A DNA stretch of 64,000 nucleotides, taken from NCBI GenBank assembly GCA_900546145.1, contig URBN01000003.1, forward strand, positions 62,001 to 126,000, given 5' to 3'. Positions 40,742-49,749 of the stretch are shown here, in pieces. Numbering within the stretch: the first letter of the stretch is position 1; each line of letters starts with the position of its first letter. The translations under genes were made by a program, and so were the position numbers. The stretch is from an uncultured Desulfovibrio sp. GTDB taxonomy: Bacteria; Desulfobacterota; Desulfovibrionia; Desulfovibrionales; Desulfovibrionaceae. A model generated the notes under the pieces. That model was not told the DNA's origin. It ran no database searches and saw nothing but the letters and a program-made list of their open reading frames with translations.

Positions 40742-42922
40742 ATGAGCAGAATACAGATACCCGAACCCACCCCCGAACACCCCGAAATCCTGGCTCCCGC
40801 CGGCGACGTTTCCTGTTTCCTCGCCGCCCTCGCGGCCGGAGCTGACAATATCTACCTTGGCCTCAAGCAGTTTTCCGCGCGCATGCAGGCTGAAAACTTC
40901 AGCCTCACCGAGCTCTCACGGCTCACGGATCTCGCCCATGAGTCGGACTGCCGGGTCACCGTGGCCATGAACACGCTCATCAAGCCCGCTGAAACCGACG
41001 CCGCCTACAGGCTCATCAGCCGCCTCGAGAACCAGGTCGGCATCGACGGCCTCATTATCCAGGATATCGCCCTCGTCGATATCGCCCGTCAGGCGGGGTA
41101 TACAGGCTCCATCACGCTGTCCACTCTCGCCAATCTCACACACCCCGCGTCGCTTCTGGAGGCCAAACGCCTCGGCGCTGACCGCGTAGTTCTGCCCCGC
41201 GAACTCTCCATCGATGAAATCCATCAGATGAGCGATGCCTGCCCCGACGGCGTGGTGCTCGAATGCTTCATCCACGGCGCCCTGTGCTACTGCGTCTCCG
41301 GACGCTGCTACTGGTCCAGCTACATGGGCGGCAAGAGCGGCCTGAGGGGCCGCTGCGTGCAGCCCTGCCGCCGCGTCTACCAGCAGGGCGGCAATACCGT
41401 TCAGACGCTTTTCCAGAAGGGGCAGGAAGCCCCGCGCGGCGGAGATCAGCAGGGCCGCGGCAGGTTCGCGGAAAAAGCCCGCTCCGGCAGGCCGCGCATT
41501 CCCGGTGACCGCATGAGCGGCACCGGTGACGGACGCCGTCTCCGTCCGGGGGGACGCTTCCAGACAGGGCGCTATTTCTCCTGTCAGGATCTCTCCATGG
41601 ACGTGCTCGTCAAAACCCTTACGGGCATTCCCCATCTTGTCTCCTGGAAAATCGAAGGCCGCAAGAAGGGACCGCATTACGTCTACCACACGGTCACGGC
41701 CTACCGCATTCTCCGCGACAATCCGGGCGATCCCGAAGCCAAAAAGACGGCCGAGGGCATCCTGCAGATGGCTCTCGGAAGGCCCAATACCCGCGCCCGC
41801 TTCCTGCCGCAGCACACAGCCGTGCCTGTGGATCCCTCAGGGCAGACCAGCTCCGGCCTGCTCGTGGGCAAGATCGGCATCGACAGGCAGGGAGCGCCCT
41901 TCATCAAGCCGTTCATCCCGCTCCTCCCGAAGGACTACCTGCGCGTCGGCGTGGAGGACGAAAACTGGCACACCACGCTTCCCGTCACCCGTTTCACGCC
42001 CAAGGGCGGCACGCTCCTCCTCCGCATTCCCAGACACAAGACCCCAAAGGCGGGCGTCTGTGTCTACCTCATTGACCGGCGCGAAAAGGAACTCACGCAG
42101 ATTCTCAACGAATGGCAGACCCGCCTCGAGTGCATGCCCGAACGGACTACCGAAAACGTGACCTCACGGCCGAACCGTGTCATTCCCTGCCGGTTCACGC
42201 GCCTTCCCGACATGGTCGTTCACGCGAGTCTTCCCCAGGGCAAGGAAACGCGCGGCGCCCGCAAATTTCTCTCCTGCCTCTGGGTTTCTTCCAAATCAGC
42301 CGCCATTTCCCACACTGTCATCAACCGCTTCGGCTGGTGGCTGCCGCCTGTCATCTGGCCTGATGAGGAAGATCAGTTCAGGCGCCTCGTCCTGAACCTG
42401 TGGCGGGACGGCGCCCGCTTCTTCGTCCTTAACTCCCCCTGGCAGGTCGGACTCTTCACCACTGAGATGCTGGACGACGAAAAGGCCGCCTTCACGGCCG
42501 GCCCCTTCTGCAACATTTCCAATCCGGCTACCGTCAATGTGCTGAAGGACATGGGCTTCACGGCAGCCATTGTCTCTCCCGAGCTCGGCTCCCGTGACTT
42601 CCTCGAGCTTCCCCGGCTGAGCCCGCTGCCTCTTGGCATGGTGCTGGCCGGCTGCTGGCCCGTCGGCATGAGCCGCTACGGCACACTCGGCGTGCGCCTC
42701 AACGAACCCTTCATGAGCCCCAAGCACGAGGCTTTCTGGGCCAGACAGTACGGCGAGAACACCTGGATTTACCCGGCCTGGCAGCTCAACCTGAGCGCGC
42801 ACAAGGCGGAACTCGAAAAAGCCGGTTACAGCTTCTTCGTTTCCATGCAGGAAAACATCCCGGCCTCCCTGCCGCCCGTGCACAGGCCCGGCCTCTTCAA
42901 CTGGGACAACTCGCTCATGTAG
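40742..42922 (+). CDS. U32 peptidase family protein with a Gly/Arg-rich insertion
   Basis: A protein of 726 residues. The family N-domain opens EILAPAGDVSCFLAAL and holds the cysteine-rich block CYCVSGRCYW, GLRGRCVQPCRR and FSCQDLS, seen in RlhA/TrhP-like members that hydroxylate RNA with an Fe-S cluster. Between GLRGRCVQPCRR and FSCQDLS lies an unusual Gly/Arg/Gln-rich insertion, residues 217-275. The C-terminal half has a further U32-type domain. It is probably an RNA-modifying enzyme; proteolysis is not demonstrated. Confidence 0.85.
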   Translation: MSRIQIPEPTPEHPEILAPAGDVSCFLAALAAGADNIYLGLKQFSARMQAENFSLTELSRLTDLAHESDCRVTVAMNTLIKPAETDAAYRLISRLENQVGIDGLIIQDIALVDIARQAGYTGSITLSTLANLTHPASLLEAKRLGADRVVLPRELSIDEIHQMSDACPDGVVLECFIHGALCYCVSGRCYWSSYMGGKSGLRGRCVQPCRRVYQQGGNTVQTLFQKGQEAPRGGDQQGRGRFAEKARSGRPRIPGDRMSGTGDGRRLRPGGRFQTGRYFSCQDLSMDVLVKTLTGIPHLVSWKIEGRKKGPHYVYHTVTAYRILRDNPGDPEAKKTAEGILQMALGRPNTRARFLPQHTAVPVDPSGQTSSGLLVGKIGIDRQGAPFIKPFIPLLPKDYLRVGVEDENWHTTLPVTRFTPKGGTLLLRIPRHKTPKAGVCVYLIDRREKELTQILNEWQTRLECMPERTTENVTSRPNRVIPCRFTRLPDMVVHASLPQGKETRGARKFLSCLWVSSKSAAISHTVINRFGWWLPPVIWPDEEDQFRRLVLNLWRDGARFFVLNSPWQVGLFTTEMLDDEKAAFTAGPFCNISNPATVNVLKDMGFTAAIVSPELGSRDFLELPRLSPLPLGMVLAGCWPVGMSRYGTLGVRLNEPFMSPKHEAFWARQYGENTWIYPAWQLNLSAHKAELEKAGYSFFVSMQENIPASLPPVHRPGLFNWDNSLM

Positions 42923-42932
42923 GCCCCTGCCC

Positions 42933-43727
42933 ATGGCGGTCCGCTTCCCCAGGAATCTCGTCCAGCCCGAAGGCTCAATGCGCTTCGGGCTGGACGCTCT
43001 TCTCCTGGCCTGCTTCGCTGCCCGGGAATTCGGCGCCTCGCCTCACTTCGGGCTGAAAAATCCCTGCCGCGGTACGCCCTGGCTTCCGCCGGGCCCCGGA
43101 TTCGCGGCCATTGACCTCGGCTGCGGGCAGGGGGCCTCCACGGCGGCGCTTCTCCTGCGATCGGAAAATATACGCGCCCTCGGCGTCGATTTCAGTCCTG
43201 CCCTCATTGAAGCAGCCAGAAAAAACATCTCCCTCCTGAACCTCACCGGACGGGCCGCCTTCCGCGTCCTCGACCTCTCCCGCGCCGGCGCCGCCTTTCC
43301 CCGCCCCCTGTTTGATCTCGCGCTTTCCAATCCCCCGTACTGGGAAAGAGGGGAGGGAAGAGCCTCACGCGACAGCCTCAATGACACAGCCCGCCGCGGG
43401 GAGGGCGCCCTTCCGCTCTTCATACGCGCCGCGCGATCGGTCCTGGTTCATCACGGCCTCCTCTACCTTATCTTTCCGGCCTCCCGTTTCGCCGCTCTCG
43501 CAGAAGCCCTGGGCGCCTGCCGCTTCGGCATCCGCAAAGCCCTCCCCGTGCGCCCCGGAGCGGAGGACGCGGCAGTCCGCATCCTTGTGGAAGCCGCAAA
43601 GGACAGCGCGCACGATATCCGCTTCCTCCCTGATCTCGTGCTCCAGGAAGCGGACGGCCGTTCCACGCCGCAGGCGCTTGCCTTCTGCCCTTTTCTGGAC
43701 AAATCAGCCGGGAAAAGAGAGCAGTAA
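42933..43727 (+). CDS. TrmN6-like tRNA (adenine-N6) methyltransferase
   Basis: A class I methyltransferase of 264 residues. QPEGSMRFGLDALLLACF is the N-terminal family block, AIDLGCGQGASTAALL binds SAM, and SNPPYWERG is the NPPY motif of base-amino methyltransferases. The bacterial family YfiC/TrmN6 modifies A37 of tRNA-Val. It starts 10 bases after the U32 gene and is probably in the same operon, which suggests an RNA-modification pair. Confidence 0.82.
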   Translation: MAVRFPRNLVQPEGSMRFGLDALLLACFAAREFGASPHFGLKNPCRGTPWLPPGPGFAAIDLGCGQGASTAALLLRSENIRALGVDFSPALIEAARKNISLLNLTGRAAFRVLDLSRAGAAFPRPLFDLALSNPPYWERGEGRASRDSLNDTARRGEGALPLFIRAARSVLVHHGLLYLIFPASRFAALAEALGACRFGIRKALPVRPGAEDAAVRILVEAAKDSAHDIRFLPDLVLQEADGRSTPQALAFCPFLDKSAGKREQ

Positions 43728-44031
43728 GTCCCCGGCGGATTCAGCCCCATCCGCACACACAGATGCTCCGGAACTTTCCGGCTTCTTTCCCCGCGCACAG
43801 GCTCCGGGACGCTGCGTTTTCATGGCAGCGCAGGCCTCTCTTACAACACGCGGCCCGTTCCGTTTTGACTGACAGGGCTCCGGAACACTATATTTCCGCA
43901 CATACCGCGAATCTCTGCCGTGTCCGGCCGGAACACGGGATTATCCCCGTACAGGCCGCAGTAAAAATTTTAACCTATCCTGCAAAAGGTCTTCCGCCTC
44001 TATAGGCGGGAGTACGTTCACGGGGATCTTC
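43728..44031. other. Intergenic region before the fused repair gene
   Basis: 304 bases with no supported gene. The last 60 bases contain an A+T-rich stretch (AAAAATTTTAACCTATCCT), which may hold the promoter, and a small CCGCC/GGCGG hairpin next to the start. I cannot name boxes. Confidence 0.45.
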
Positions 44032-47000
44032 ATGAATTCCTTCATCTCCGATCTGCATATTCACTCCCGCTTTTCCATGGCCACGAGCAAACAGCTGACC
44101 GTGCCGCATCTCTGCGGCTGGGCCATGGTCAAGGGCATCAACGTTCTCGGCACAGGGGATTTCACGCACCCGAAGTGGCGGCAGGAGCTTAAGGACAATC
44201 TCGTCTTTGACGAGGAAACGGGATTCTACAGACCGGCAGTCCGGCCCGAGCCCGTCTTTCCGGATCTCGCCTCCTCTCCGGCCCGCCCTCCCTATTTCTG
44301 CCTGCAGACAGAAATAAGTTCCATCTACAAGCGGGGAGGGAAAGTCAGAAAGGTTCACAATCTCGTTTTCATGCCCACGCTCGAGGACGCGGACCGCTTT
44401 TCGGAGAAACTCGGTCAGATCGGCAACATCAATTCCGACGGCCGGCCCATCCTGGGGCTCGACTCAGAAGATCTTCTGGATCTCGTGCTCAACACCTGCC
44501 CCCGTGCCTTCTTCATTCCCGCGCACGTATGGACCCCGTGGTTTTCCCTGTTCGGTTCCAAATCCGGCTTCGACGACATTCACGACTGCTTCGGCAGCCT
44601 CACGGAGCATATTTTCGCCCTGGAGACAGGTCTCTCATCGGATCCCGGCATGAACCGCCTTGTGAGCGCTCTCGACGGCTACGCCCTCGTGTCCAATTCC
44701 GACGCACATTCGGGACCCAACCTCGGCAGGGAGGCCAATCTCTTCACGGGCAGGATCAGCTACGACGGTATGTTCGCCGCGCTCCGCGAAGCGGCCTCCC
44801 GCCTTCCCAGGGATCAGAGAACCTCGGATACGCACTTTGAGGGAACGCTCGAGATCTATCCGGAGGAGGGCAAGTACCATTACGACGGTCACAGGAACTG
44901 CCATGTGGTCATGTCACCGGAGGAAGCCGAAGAGCACGGCAATATCTGCCCCGTGTGCGGAAAGCCCCTCACCATAGGCGTCATGCACAGGGTCTGGGAT
45001 CTGGCTGACAGGAAGGAAGAGCCTCACCTGAAAGAAGAGCCGGAGGTCCATCCCATCCTTCCCCTCCCCACCGTCCTTTCGGAAATTTACGGCGCAGCTC
45101 CCACAACCAAAAAGATAAAGGCGAAGTTCAGCGAAACGCTCAGCGCCCTCGGCAGCGAGTTCGGGATCCTGAACAGCCTTCCTCTTGATGAAATCACCCG
45201 GTTCTCCGAACCGCTCGGCGAGGCAGTGCGCCGTATCAGGGCAGGGCAGGTGACGCGCCACGCCGGCTTTGACGGCGAATTCGGGACTGTGACCATTTTC
45301 TCGGATGAGGAAAAGAAGGAACTGGGTTCTTCGGGGCCGCGCGTGTCCCTGCGCCTCACGCCGCAGCCGGAAACAGGAAGCGCCCCCGTCTGCGGGGAGG
45401 CGGCCATGAGCCTTCTCGAGCTGACCCGCCACGCCTCTCCCCACAGAAAGAAGGAAGCGAAGCAGAAGCGCTTCGCCCTCACGGAGGATCAGGAAAAGGC
45501 CTGTACGCATCTGGGAGGCCCGCTCCTCGTGCTGGCCGGTCCGGGCTCAGGAAAAACCAGGCTCCTCACGGAACGCGTCAGATGGCTTCTGGGGCAGGGT
45601 GTGCCGGCAGATGATATCGCTGTCCTCACCTTCAGTACGAAAGCCGCGGGCGAGATCCGTGAGCGACTCAGGTCGTCGCTTCCTGACAGCGTGAAGATGC
45701 CGTCCTGCTCCACCTTTCACGCCCTGGCCTGGAGGCTCATTCAGGAAAGCGATCCCGGTATCAGGCTTCTCTCCGGAACGGAGGAGGACGCGCTCCTGAT
45801 GCGGGCCGCCCGGTCCCTGGAGCCGGATATTTCCGCAGCTGAGGCGAGGGAGGCCATACGGCGCATCCACTACTTCCGGGAAAGGGCAGAGGATCCGGGG
45901 TCCGGATTCCTCCGCGGCATTCTGGAACGGTACCGCGAGAGACGGTCTCTCGCGCGGGTCAGGGACTGCGACTTCACGGACATGCTGGAATGGCTGGCAA
46001 CCCATCCTTCCGGCGCTGCGGGAACGTTCAGGCCAAAGCACGTGCTCGTGGACGAAATACAGGACCTCTCCCCCCTGCAGGTGAATATCCTGAAGGCCAT
46101 GCTGCCTGCGGACGGCACGGGGTTTTTCGGTATCGGCGATCCCGATCAGGCCATTTACGGGTTCCGCGGCTCCACGAGCGACATACGCGGCGTCCTTGAG
46201 GCCATGTGGCCCTCCCTCTCCATCCTGACCCTGCACGAGAGCTTCCGCTCGAGCCAGCAGATTCTCACCGTAGCAGGCACGGCCATGCTCTCGCACCCGG
46301 CCTCCGGTTTCCTGAAGGCGGCACGGCCCCTCAGGGCCAGCCTGAACTTTTTCCAGGCGCCCGGGGAAGGCGCGGAAGCGCGCTGGATAGCCGGAAAGAT
46401 CGCCCGCCTCATCGGCGCCACGTCCCATTCCCTGCTCGACGCGTCCGACAGCAGCGATCCTCTGTCCGGCACCCTCACGCCATCCGACATTGCTGTTCTG
46501 GTGCGTCTCAGGGCCCAGATTCCGGTGCTTGCGAAGATTCTCAGGGAGCACGGCATTCCCGTGCAGGTTCCGGCCGAGCAGCTTTTCTGGCAGGACGAGA
46601 CCACAGCCGCCATTCTGGAGGGTGTCAGCCAGGCCATGGCCGGCGGTCAGGACGGCAATTCCGCGCCGCTCTTTGCCGACGGCATTCCGCCGGAACCCGC
46701 CAGGGCAGAAGTCATCCTCAAATCACGGGGATACGCCTCACTCTATTTCACGTCAGCCCCCTGGAAAGAACTCTGCAGAACGTACGACGCCGAAGGCGGG
46801 TGGGACGGCCTGATGAAAAAAATCAGCTTCCAGAGCGAGGTGGAGATGCTGCAGGAAAAAGCCGAGTCCGTGCGCCTCCTCACCATACACGCGGCCAAGG
46901 GCCTTGAATTCCGCGCTGTCTTCATGCCCGGGGTGGAAGACGGCATTCTGCCCCTTTCACGGAAGACGCTCTTCGGGGGAGAGGACGGGCAGGATTCCGA

Positions 47001-47211
47001 TCCTGCAGAGGAGCGGCGCCTCTTCTACGTGGGTATCACGAGGGCCTCAGAGGCGCTCTATCTTTCCGTTGCAGACGAACGCTATATATGGGGGCGCAGG
47101 GTGGCCCTCGCTCCCTCGCCTTTCCTCGATGCCATTCTCAGCGATTTCCACAGGACACGGCTGCAGAAGCACATACGCAGGGTCACGGTTCAGAAGGATC
47201 TCCTTTCCTGA
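44032..47211 (+). CDS. Endonuclease Q-like PHP domain fused to UvrD/PcrA-type helicase
   Basis: A protein of 1,059 residues. Residues 1-340 match endonuclease Q: DLHIHSRFSMATSKQ, PAHVWTPWFSLFGSKSGF, SNSDAHSGPNLGRE, and a zinc finger with NCHVV and ICPVCG. Endonuclease Q nicks DNA 5' of deaminated bases. After a linker, residues 485-1050 form an SF1 helicase: Walker A AGPGSGKT near 503, VDEIQDL near 674, GDPDQAIYGFRG, FRSSQQ, and HAAKGLEFRAVF near 951. The two activities in one chain suggest a coupled repair step: nick at a deaminated base, then unwinding. The ATG follows GGGGATCTTC. The fusion is the oddity; the domain calls are firm, the coupling is inferred. Confidence 0.9.
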   Translation: MNSFISDLHIHSRFSMATSKQLTVPHLCGWAMVKGINVLGTGDFTHPKWRQELKDNLVFDEETGFYRPAVRPEPVFPDLASSPARPPYFCLQTEISSIYKRGGKVRKVHNLVFMPTLEDADRFSEKLGQIGNINSDGRPILGLDSEDLLDLVLNTCPRAFFIPAHVWTPWFSLFGSKSGFDDIHDCFGSLTEHIFALETGLSSDPGMNRLVSALDGYALVSNSDAHSGPNLGREANLFTGRISYDGMFAALREAASRLPRDQRTSDTHFEGTLEIYPEEGKYHYDGHRNCHVVMSPEEAEEHGNICPVCGKPLTIGVMHRVWDLADRKEEPHLKEEPEVHPILPLPTVLSEIYGAAPTTKKIKAKFSETLSALGSEFGILNSLPLDEITRFSEPLGEAVRRIRAGQVTRHAGFDGEFGTVTIFSDEEKKELGSSGPRVSLRLTPQPETGSAPVCGEAAMSLLELTRHASPHRKKEAKQKRFALTEDQEKACTHLGGPLLVLAGPGSGKTRLLTERVRWLLGQGVPADDIAVLTFSTKAAGEIRERLRSSLPDSVKMPSCSTFHALAWRLIQESDPGIRLLSGTEEDALLMRAARSLEPDISAAEAREAIRRIHYFRERAEDPGSGFLRGILERYRERRSLARVRDCDFTDMLEWLATHPSGAAGTFRPKHVLVDEIQDLSPLQVNILKAMLPADGTGFFGIGDPDQAIYGFRGSTSDIRGVLEAMWPSLSILTLHESFRSSQQILTVAGTAMLSHPASGFLKAARPLRASLNFFQAPGEGAEARWIAGKIARLIGATSHSLLDASDSSDPLSGTLTPSDIAVLVRLRAQIPVLAKILREHGIPVQVPAEQLFWQDETTAAILEGVSQAMAGGQDGNSAPLFADGIPPEPARAEVILKSRGYASLYFTSAPWKELCRTYDAEGGWDGLMKKISFQSEVEMLQEKAESVRLLTIHAAKGLEFRAVFMPGVEDGILPLSRKTLFGGEDGQDSDPAEERRLFYVGITRASEALYLSVADERYIWGRRVALAPSPFLDAILSDFHRTRLQKHIRRVTVQKDLLS

Positions 47212-47225
47212 GTCCGGCCAAAAAA

Positions 47226-47265
47226 TAAAGAAGGCCGCTGACGCGCGCAGAGCGCGTCAGCGGCC
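47226..47265 (-). terminator. Intrinsic terminator (minus strand)
   Basis: A perfect 14-bp stem GGCCGCTGACGCGC/GCGCGTCAGCGGCC with a 5-base loop. On the minus strand it leads into TTCTTTATTTTTT, so it ends the small acidic gene at 47343; it may also stop the plus-strand helicase gene. Confidence 0.85.
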
Positions 47266-47342
47266 GGTATGCCAGCGCCCTCTTCCCTGACGGGGAGGGG
47301 GCGTCAATTTTTCTCAGACTGCCGGATAGTCGGGACTGCCTG

Positions 47343-47612
47343 CTACCCCTCGTCGTCCTCATCCCAGCTGTTTTCGTCTTCGAGCAGCTTGTATTTACGG
47401 ACTGTGATGTACTTATCTCCGTCGATCTCCTCAACCGTGCCCACAGCCTCGATGGGGGCGTTGACGTCGTCGATGAGATCCACTCCGGCGCCTTTCGTCA
47501 GAACCCTGTATTCCTGGTCGTCCTGAATAATGGCGACGCGCGACTGATGCGTTTCGATGGTGCGGGGGAGAACGGCAACATAGCCTCTAACGGTAATAGG
47601 GGTAGTACTCAT
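47343..47612 (-). CDS. Small acidic protein of unknown function
   Basis: A protein of 89 residues. The start was set at the ATG giving MSTTPITVRGYVAVLP. The core looks like a small beta barrel (VRGYVAVLPRTIETHQSRV, then YRVLTKGAGVDLID); the end is very acidic (DENSWDEDDEG). No family is recognised. It may bind a basic partner or nucleic acid. A longer reading upstream has no support. Confidence 0.68.
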   Translation of the reverse strand: MSTTPITVRGYVAVLPRTIETHQSRVAIIQDDQEYRVLTKGAGVDLIDDVNAPIEAVGTVEEIDGDKYITVRKYKLLEDENSWDEDDEG

Positions 47613-48206
47613 GGGATTGGCTCTTCGTTCTAAGCAGCCTGTGTTCCTGCACAGGTATTCTAAAAATGATGCTGATAAAACATCCTCTGCCGTATGGCGG
47701 AAAAAGACTGCTGCTCCCGTACGGCCGTTCCCTGCAGTCAAAGCCGCTGCTGCAGAAAGGAATCCGGCGGAATACGCAATCGTATCTCCTGCATTTTCTT
47801 ATTATATTCTTTCATTTTTTCACGCAACAGTCCGCACTGCAGGCAGGGCGTGTCCGGCTGTCATTCCGGCGACCCGGAAGTCATTTTCCGGCAGTCCGCA
47901 CGGTCTCCGGATATGTCTCCAGAGGAAAAGGAAGAGGCTGTGAAAAAAATTTCTTTCATTTTTTCCCTGTCCCGCCGCCCGTTTTCCTTCGCCGTGAAAA
48001 AGGCTTCCCCCCCGGAACGCCGTCCTTCTTCATCACAATTCCATACAGTTTCCGGCCCTGTGCCATCAGACTGCGCCTCCCTGCAGCCGGAAGGGTAATG
48101 ATCCCGGGGAAACCGGCCGATAAGTTCAATAAAATTCCATTGTCAGAGGTCTTCCCTGCGAACACGAGGAGACCAGCAGGGACAAAATCAACGTATGAGG
48201 CGCATT
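47613..48206. other. Intergenic region, no gene seen
   Basis: About 590 bases. Reading frames here lack family resemblance and ribosome sites. A T-rich stretch at 47795-47830 and A+T patches suggest promoters for the two flanking genes, which are divergent. I see no RNA gene. Confidence 0.5.
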
Positions 48207-48680
48207 ATGAACAGAACATTTCTCCTGAAACCCCTGGCCGTCATCACGGCCGTTCTGTTCCTTTCCGGCTGCGGCGCGGCAAACCATCATTCAGAGGGAG
48301 GATCGTACAAGGCTTCCCAGGCAGTGCGCGCGGCCTACTCCCAGATAGGCACCAAATACAAATCAGGAGGGGCTTCTCCCTCCCAGGGATTTGACTGTTC
48401 CGGACTCGTCTACTGGGCCTATCTCTCAAACGGCGTCAAAGTGCCGCGAATGACCTCGCAGCAGGCCAGGGCGGGCTACGCCGTGTCGAAAAGCGAGGCT
48501 GCCCCGGGCGACATTGTCGTCTTCAGGGTGGGCGGCTCGGGCACAGGACTGCACACAGGTATTTATGCCGGAGGAGACAACTTCATCCACAGTCCCAAGC
48601 CGGGAAAGACGGTGAAGATGGATCAGCTGCAGAAGAAATACTGGAAGGAGAAGCTGATCGGGCTGCGGCGCGTCAGCTGA
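48207..48680 (+). CDS. NlpC/P60-family lipoprotein endopeptidase
   Basis: A protein of 157 residues. The signal ends in a lipobox LFLSGC (Cys22), so it is an outer- or inner-membrane lipoprotein. The catalytic Cys64 is in GFDCSGLVYWAY and the His in GLHTGIYAG; a second polar partner follows in NFIHSP. It cleaves stem peptides of peptidoglycan. The start at 48207 follows GAGG with 6 bases; 48195 is an alternative. Confidence 0.9.
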   Translation: MNRTFLLKPLAVITAVLFLSGCGAANHHSEGGSYKASQAVRAAYSQIGTKYKSGGASPSQGFDCSGLVYWAYLSNGVKVPRMTSQQARAGYAVSKSEAAPGDIVVFRVGGSGTGLHTGIYAGGDNFIHSPKPGKTVKMDQLQKKYWKEKLIGLRRVS

Positions 48681-48707
48681 AGAAAGGAACTTCCGCCGCG
48701 TCGCGAA

Positions 48708-48736
48708 GGAGCCCCCGGGAGGGGGCTCCTTTTTTT
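48708..48736 (+). terminator. Intrinsic terminator of the NlpC/P60 gene
   Basis: GGAGCCCCC/GGGGGCTCC with a GGGA loop and a run of seven T, 28 bases after the stop. Confidence 0.9.
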
Positions 48737-48770
48737 GTTTCCGGGCCCGGAACAGGGACATTCCGCGGCC

Positions 48771-49559
48771 TTATCCCAGGGCTACGTCGAGCACCATCAT
48801 GACAAGGAATCCCACGAGGACGGAGACTGTGGCCCAGTCCGATTCGCCGCCTGCCATGGCATGGGACTCCGGAATGAGTTCCTCCACCACCACGTAGAGC
48901 ATGGCGCCCGCCGAGAACGACAGAAACCATGGCAGAAGGGCAACGACGAAATCCTGGAAGCAGACCACGAGAAGGGCACCGGCCGGTTCGACCGCGCCGG
49001 AAAGCACTCCCAGGAGAAAAGACTTTTTCCGTGTTCCTCCGGCAGCGAAGAGGGGGACGGAGACAGCCGTGCCCTCGGGGATGTTCTGGATGCCGATACC
49101 AATGGCGAGAGCCAGAAGGGCCCCCATTCCTTCAGGAACGGAACCTCCGGCCGCAGCGGCCAGCACGCCCAGAGCCATCCCTTCGGGAACATTGTGAATA
49201 GTGATGGCAAGGAAGAGCAGAGACTGACGCCCCAGGCCCGATCTGACGCCTTCCGGTTCATCCGCATCGGTATGCAGGTGCGGCACGAGCCGGTTCATAA
49301 GCATGAGAAGGAGGACGCCCAGAACGAATCCGCCTGCCGGGGGCACAAGCCCCCCGCCTGCCGCGCGCGCCCCGTCTATGGAGGGAATCAGGAGTCCGAA
49401 CACGGAGGCGGCAAGCATAATGCCGGCTGCGAACCCAAGGGAGACCTGGACAACTGTCTTCTTCCGTGAATGGCCCACCACGAAAACAAAAGCCGCGCCG
49501 GCGGCGGTGCAGAGAAAAGTGAAGCACGTGGCGGTAAGGGCGAGGGAAAACGCATTCAT
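48771..49559 (-). CDS. ZIP-family divalent metal transporter
   Basis: A membrane protein of 262 residues with eight hydrophobic segments. The metal-path motifs are ITIHNVPEGMALG and GIQNIPEGTAVS, and a histidine in HLHTDADE lies in the cytoplasmic loop. It is of the GufA/ZupT type and imports zinc, iron or manganese. The start was taken at the ATG 7 bases after GGAGG; a longer reading begins 20 residues earlier without a ribosome site. Confidence 0.88.
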   Translation of the reverse strand: MNAFSLALTATCFTFLCTAAGAAFVFVVGHSRKKTVVQVSLGFAAGIMLAASVFGLLIPSIDGARAAGGGLVPPAGGFVLGVLLLMLMNRLVPHLHTDADEPEGVRSGLGRQSLLFLAITIHNVPEGMALGVLAAAAGGSVPEGMGALLALAIGIGIQNIPEGTAVSVPLFAAGGTRKKSFLLGVLSGAVEPAGALLVVCFQDFVVALLPWFLSFSAGAMLYVVVEELIPESHAMAGGESDWATVSVLVGFLVMMVLDVALG

Positions 49560-49683
49560 GGGACGGCCTCCAAAGTTCAGGACCGGGTCAGGCAGCCTGC
49601 CGGCATACGCGTCAATCATGGCAGAAAGGAGGTGCTTTTGAAAGACAGCCCGGCGGAAACCGGTCCTTTCTGAAGAGACAGGA

Positions 49684-49720
49684 AAAGCCCGCGTCTCATA
49701 ACAATGAGGCCGCGGGCTTA
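49684..49720 (-). terminator. Intrinsic terminator of the DsbA-like gene
   Basis: On the minus strand AAGCCCGCGG and CGCGGGCTT arms are joined by a loop of about 17 bases that itself pairs (CTCATTGTTATGAG) and are followed by TTCC. It lies 30 bases after the stop. Confidence 0.68.
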
Positions 49721-49749
49721 TTCTGACAGGAAAAAACGAAGCCGGAAAA

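Noticed and set aside
47666..48394. A 242-residue plus-strand reading frame
   Set aside because: It crosses the NlpC/P60 start in another frame, has no domain pattern and no ribosome site.
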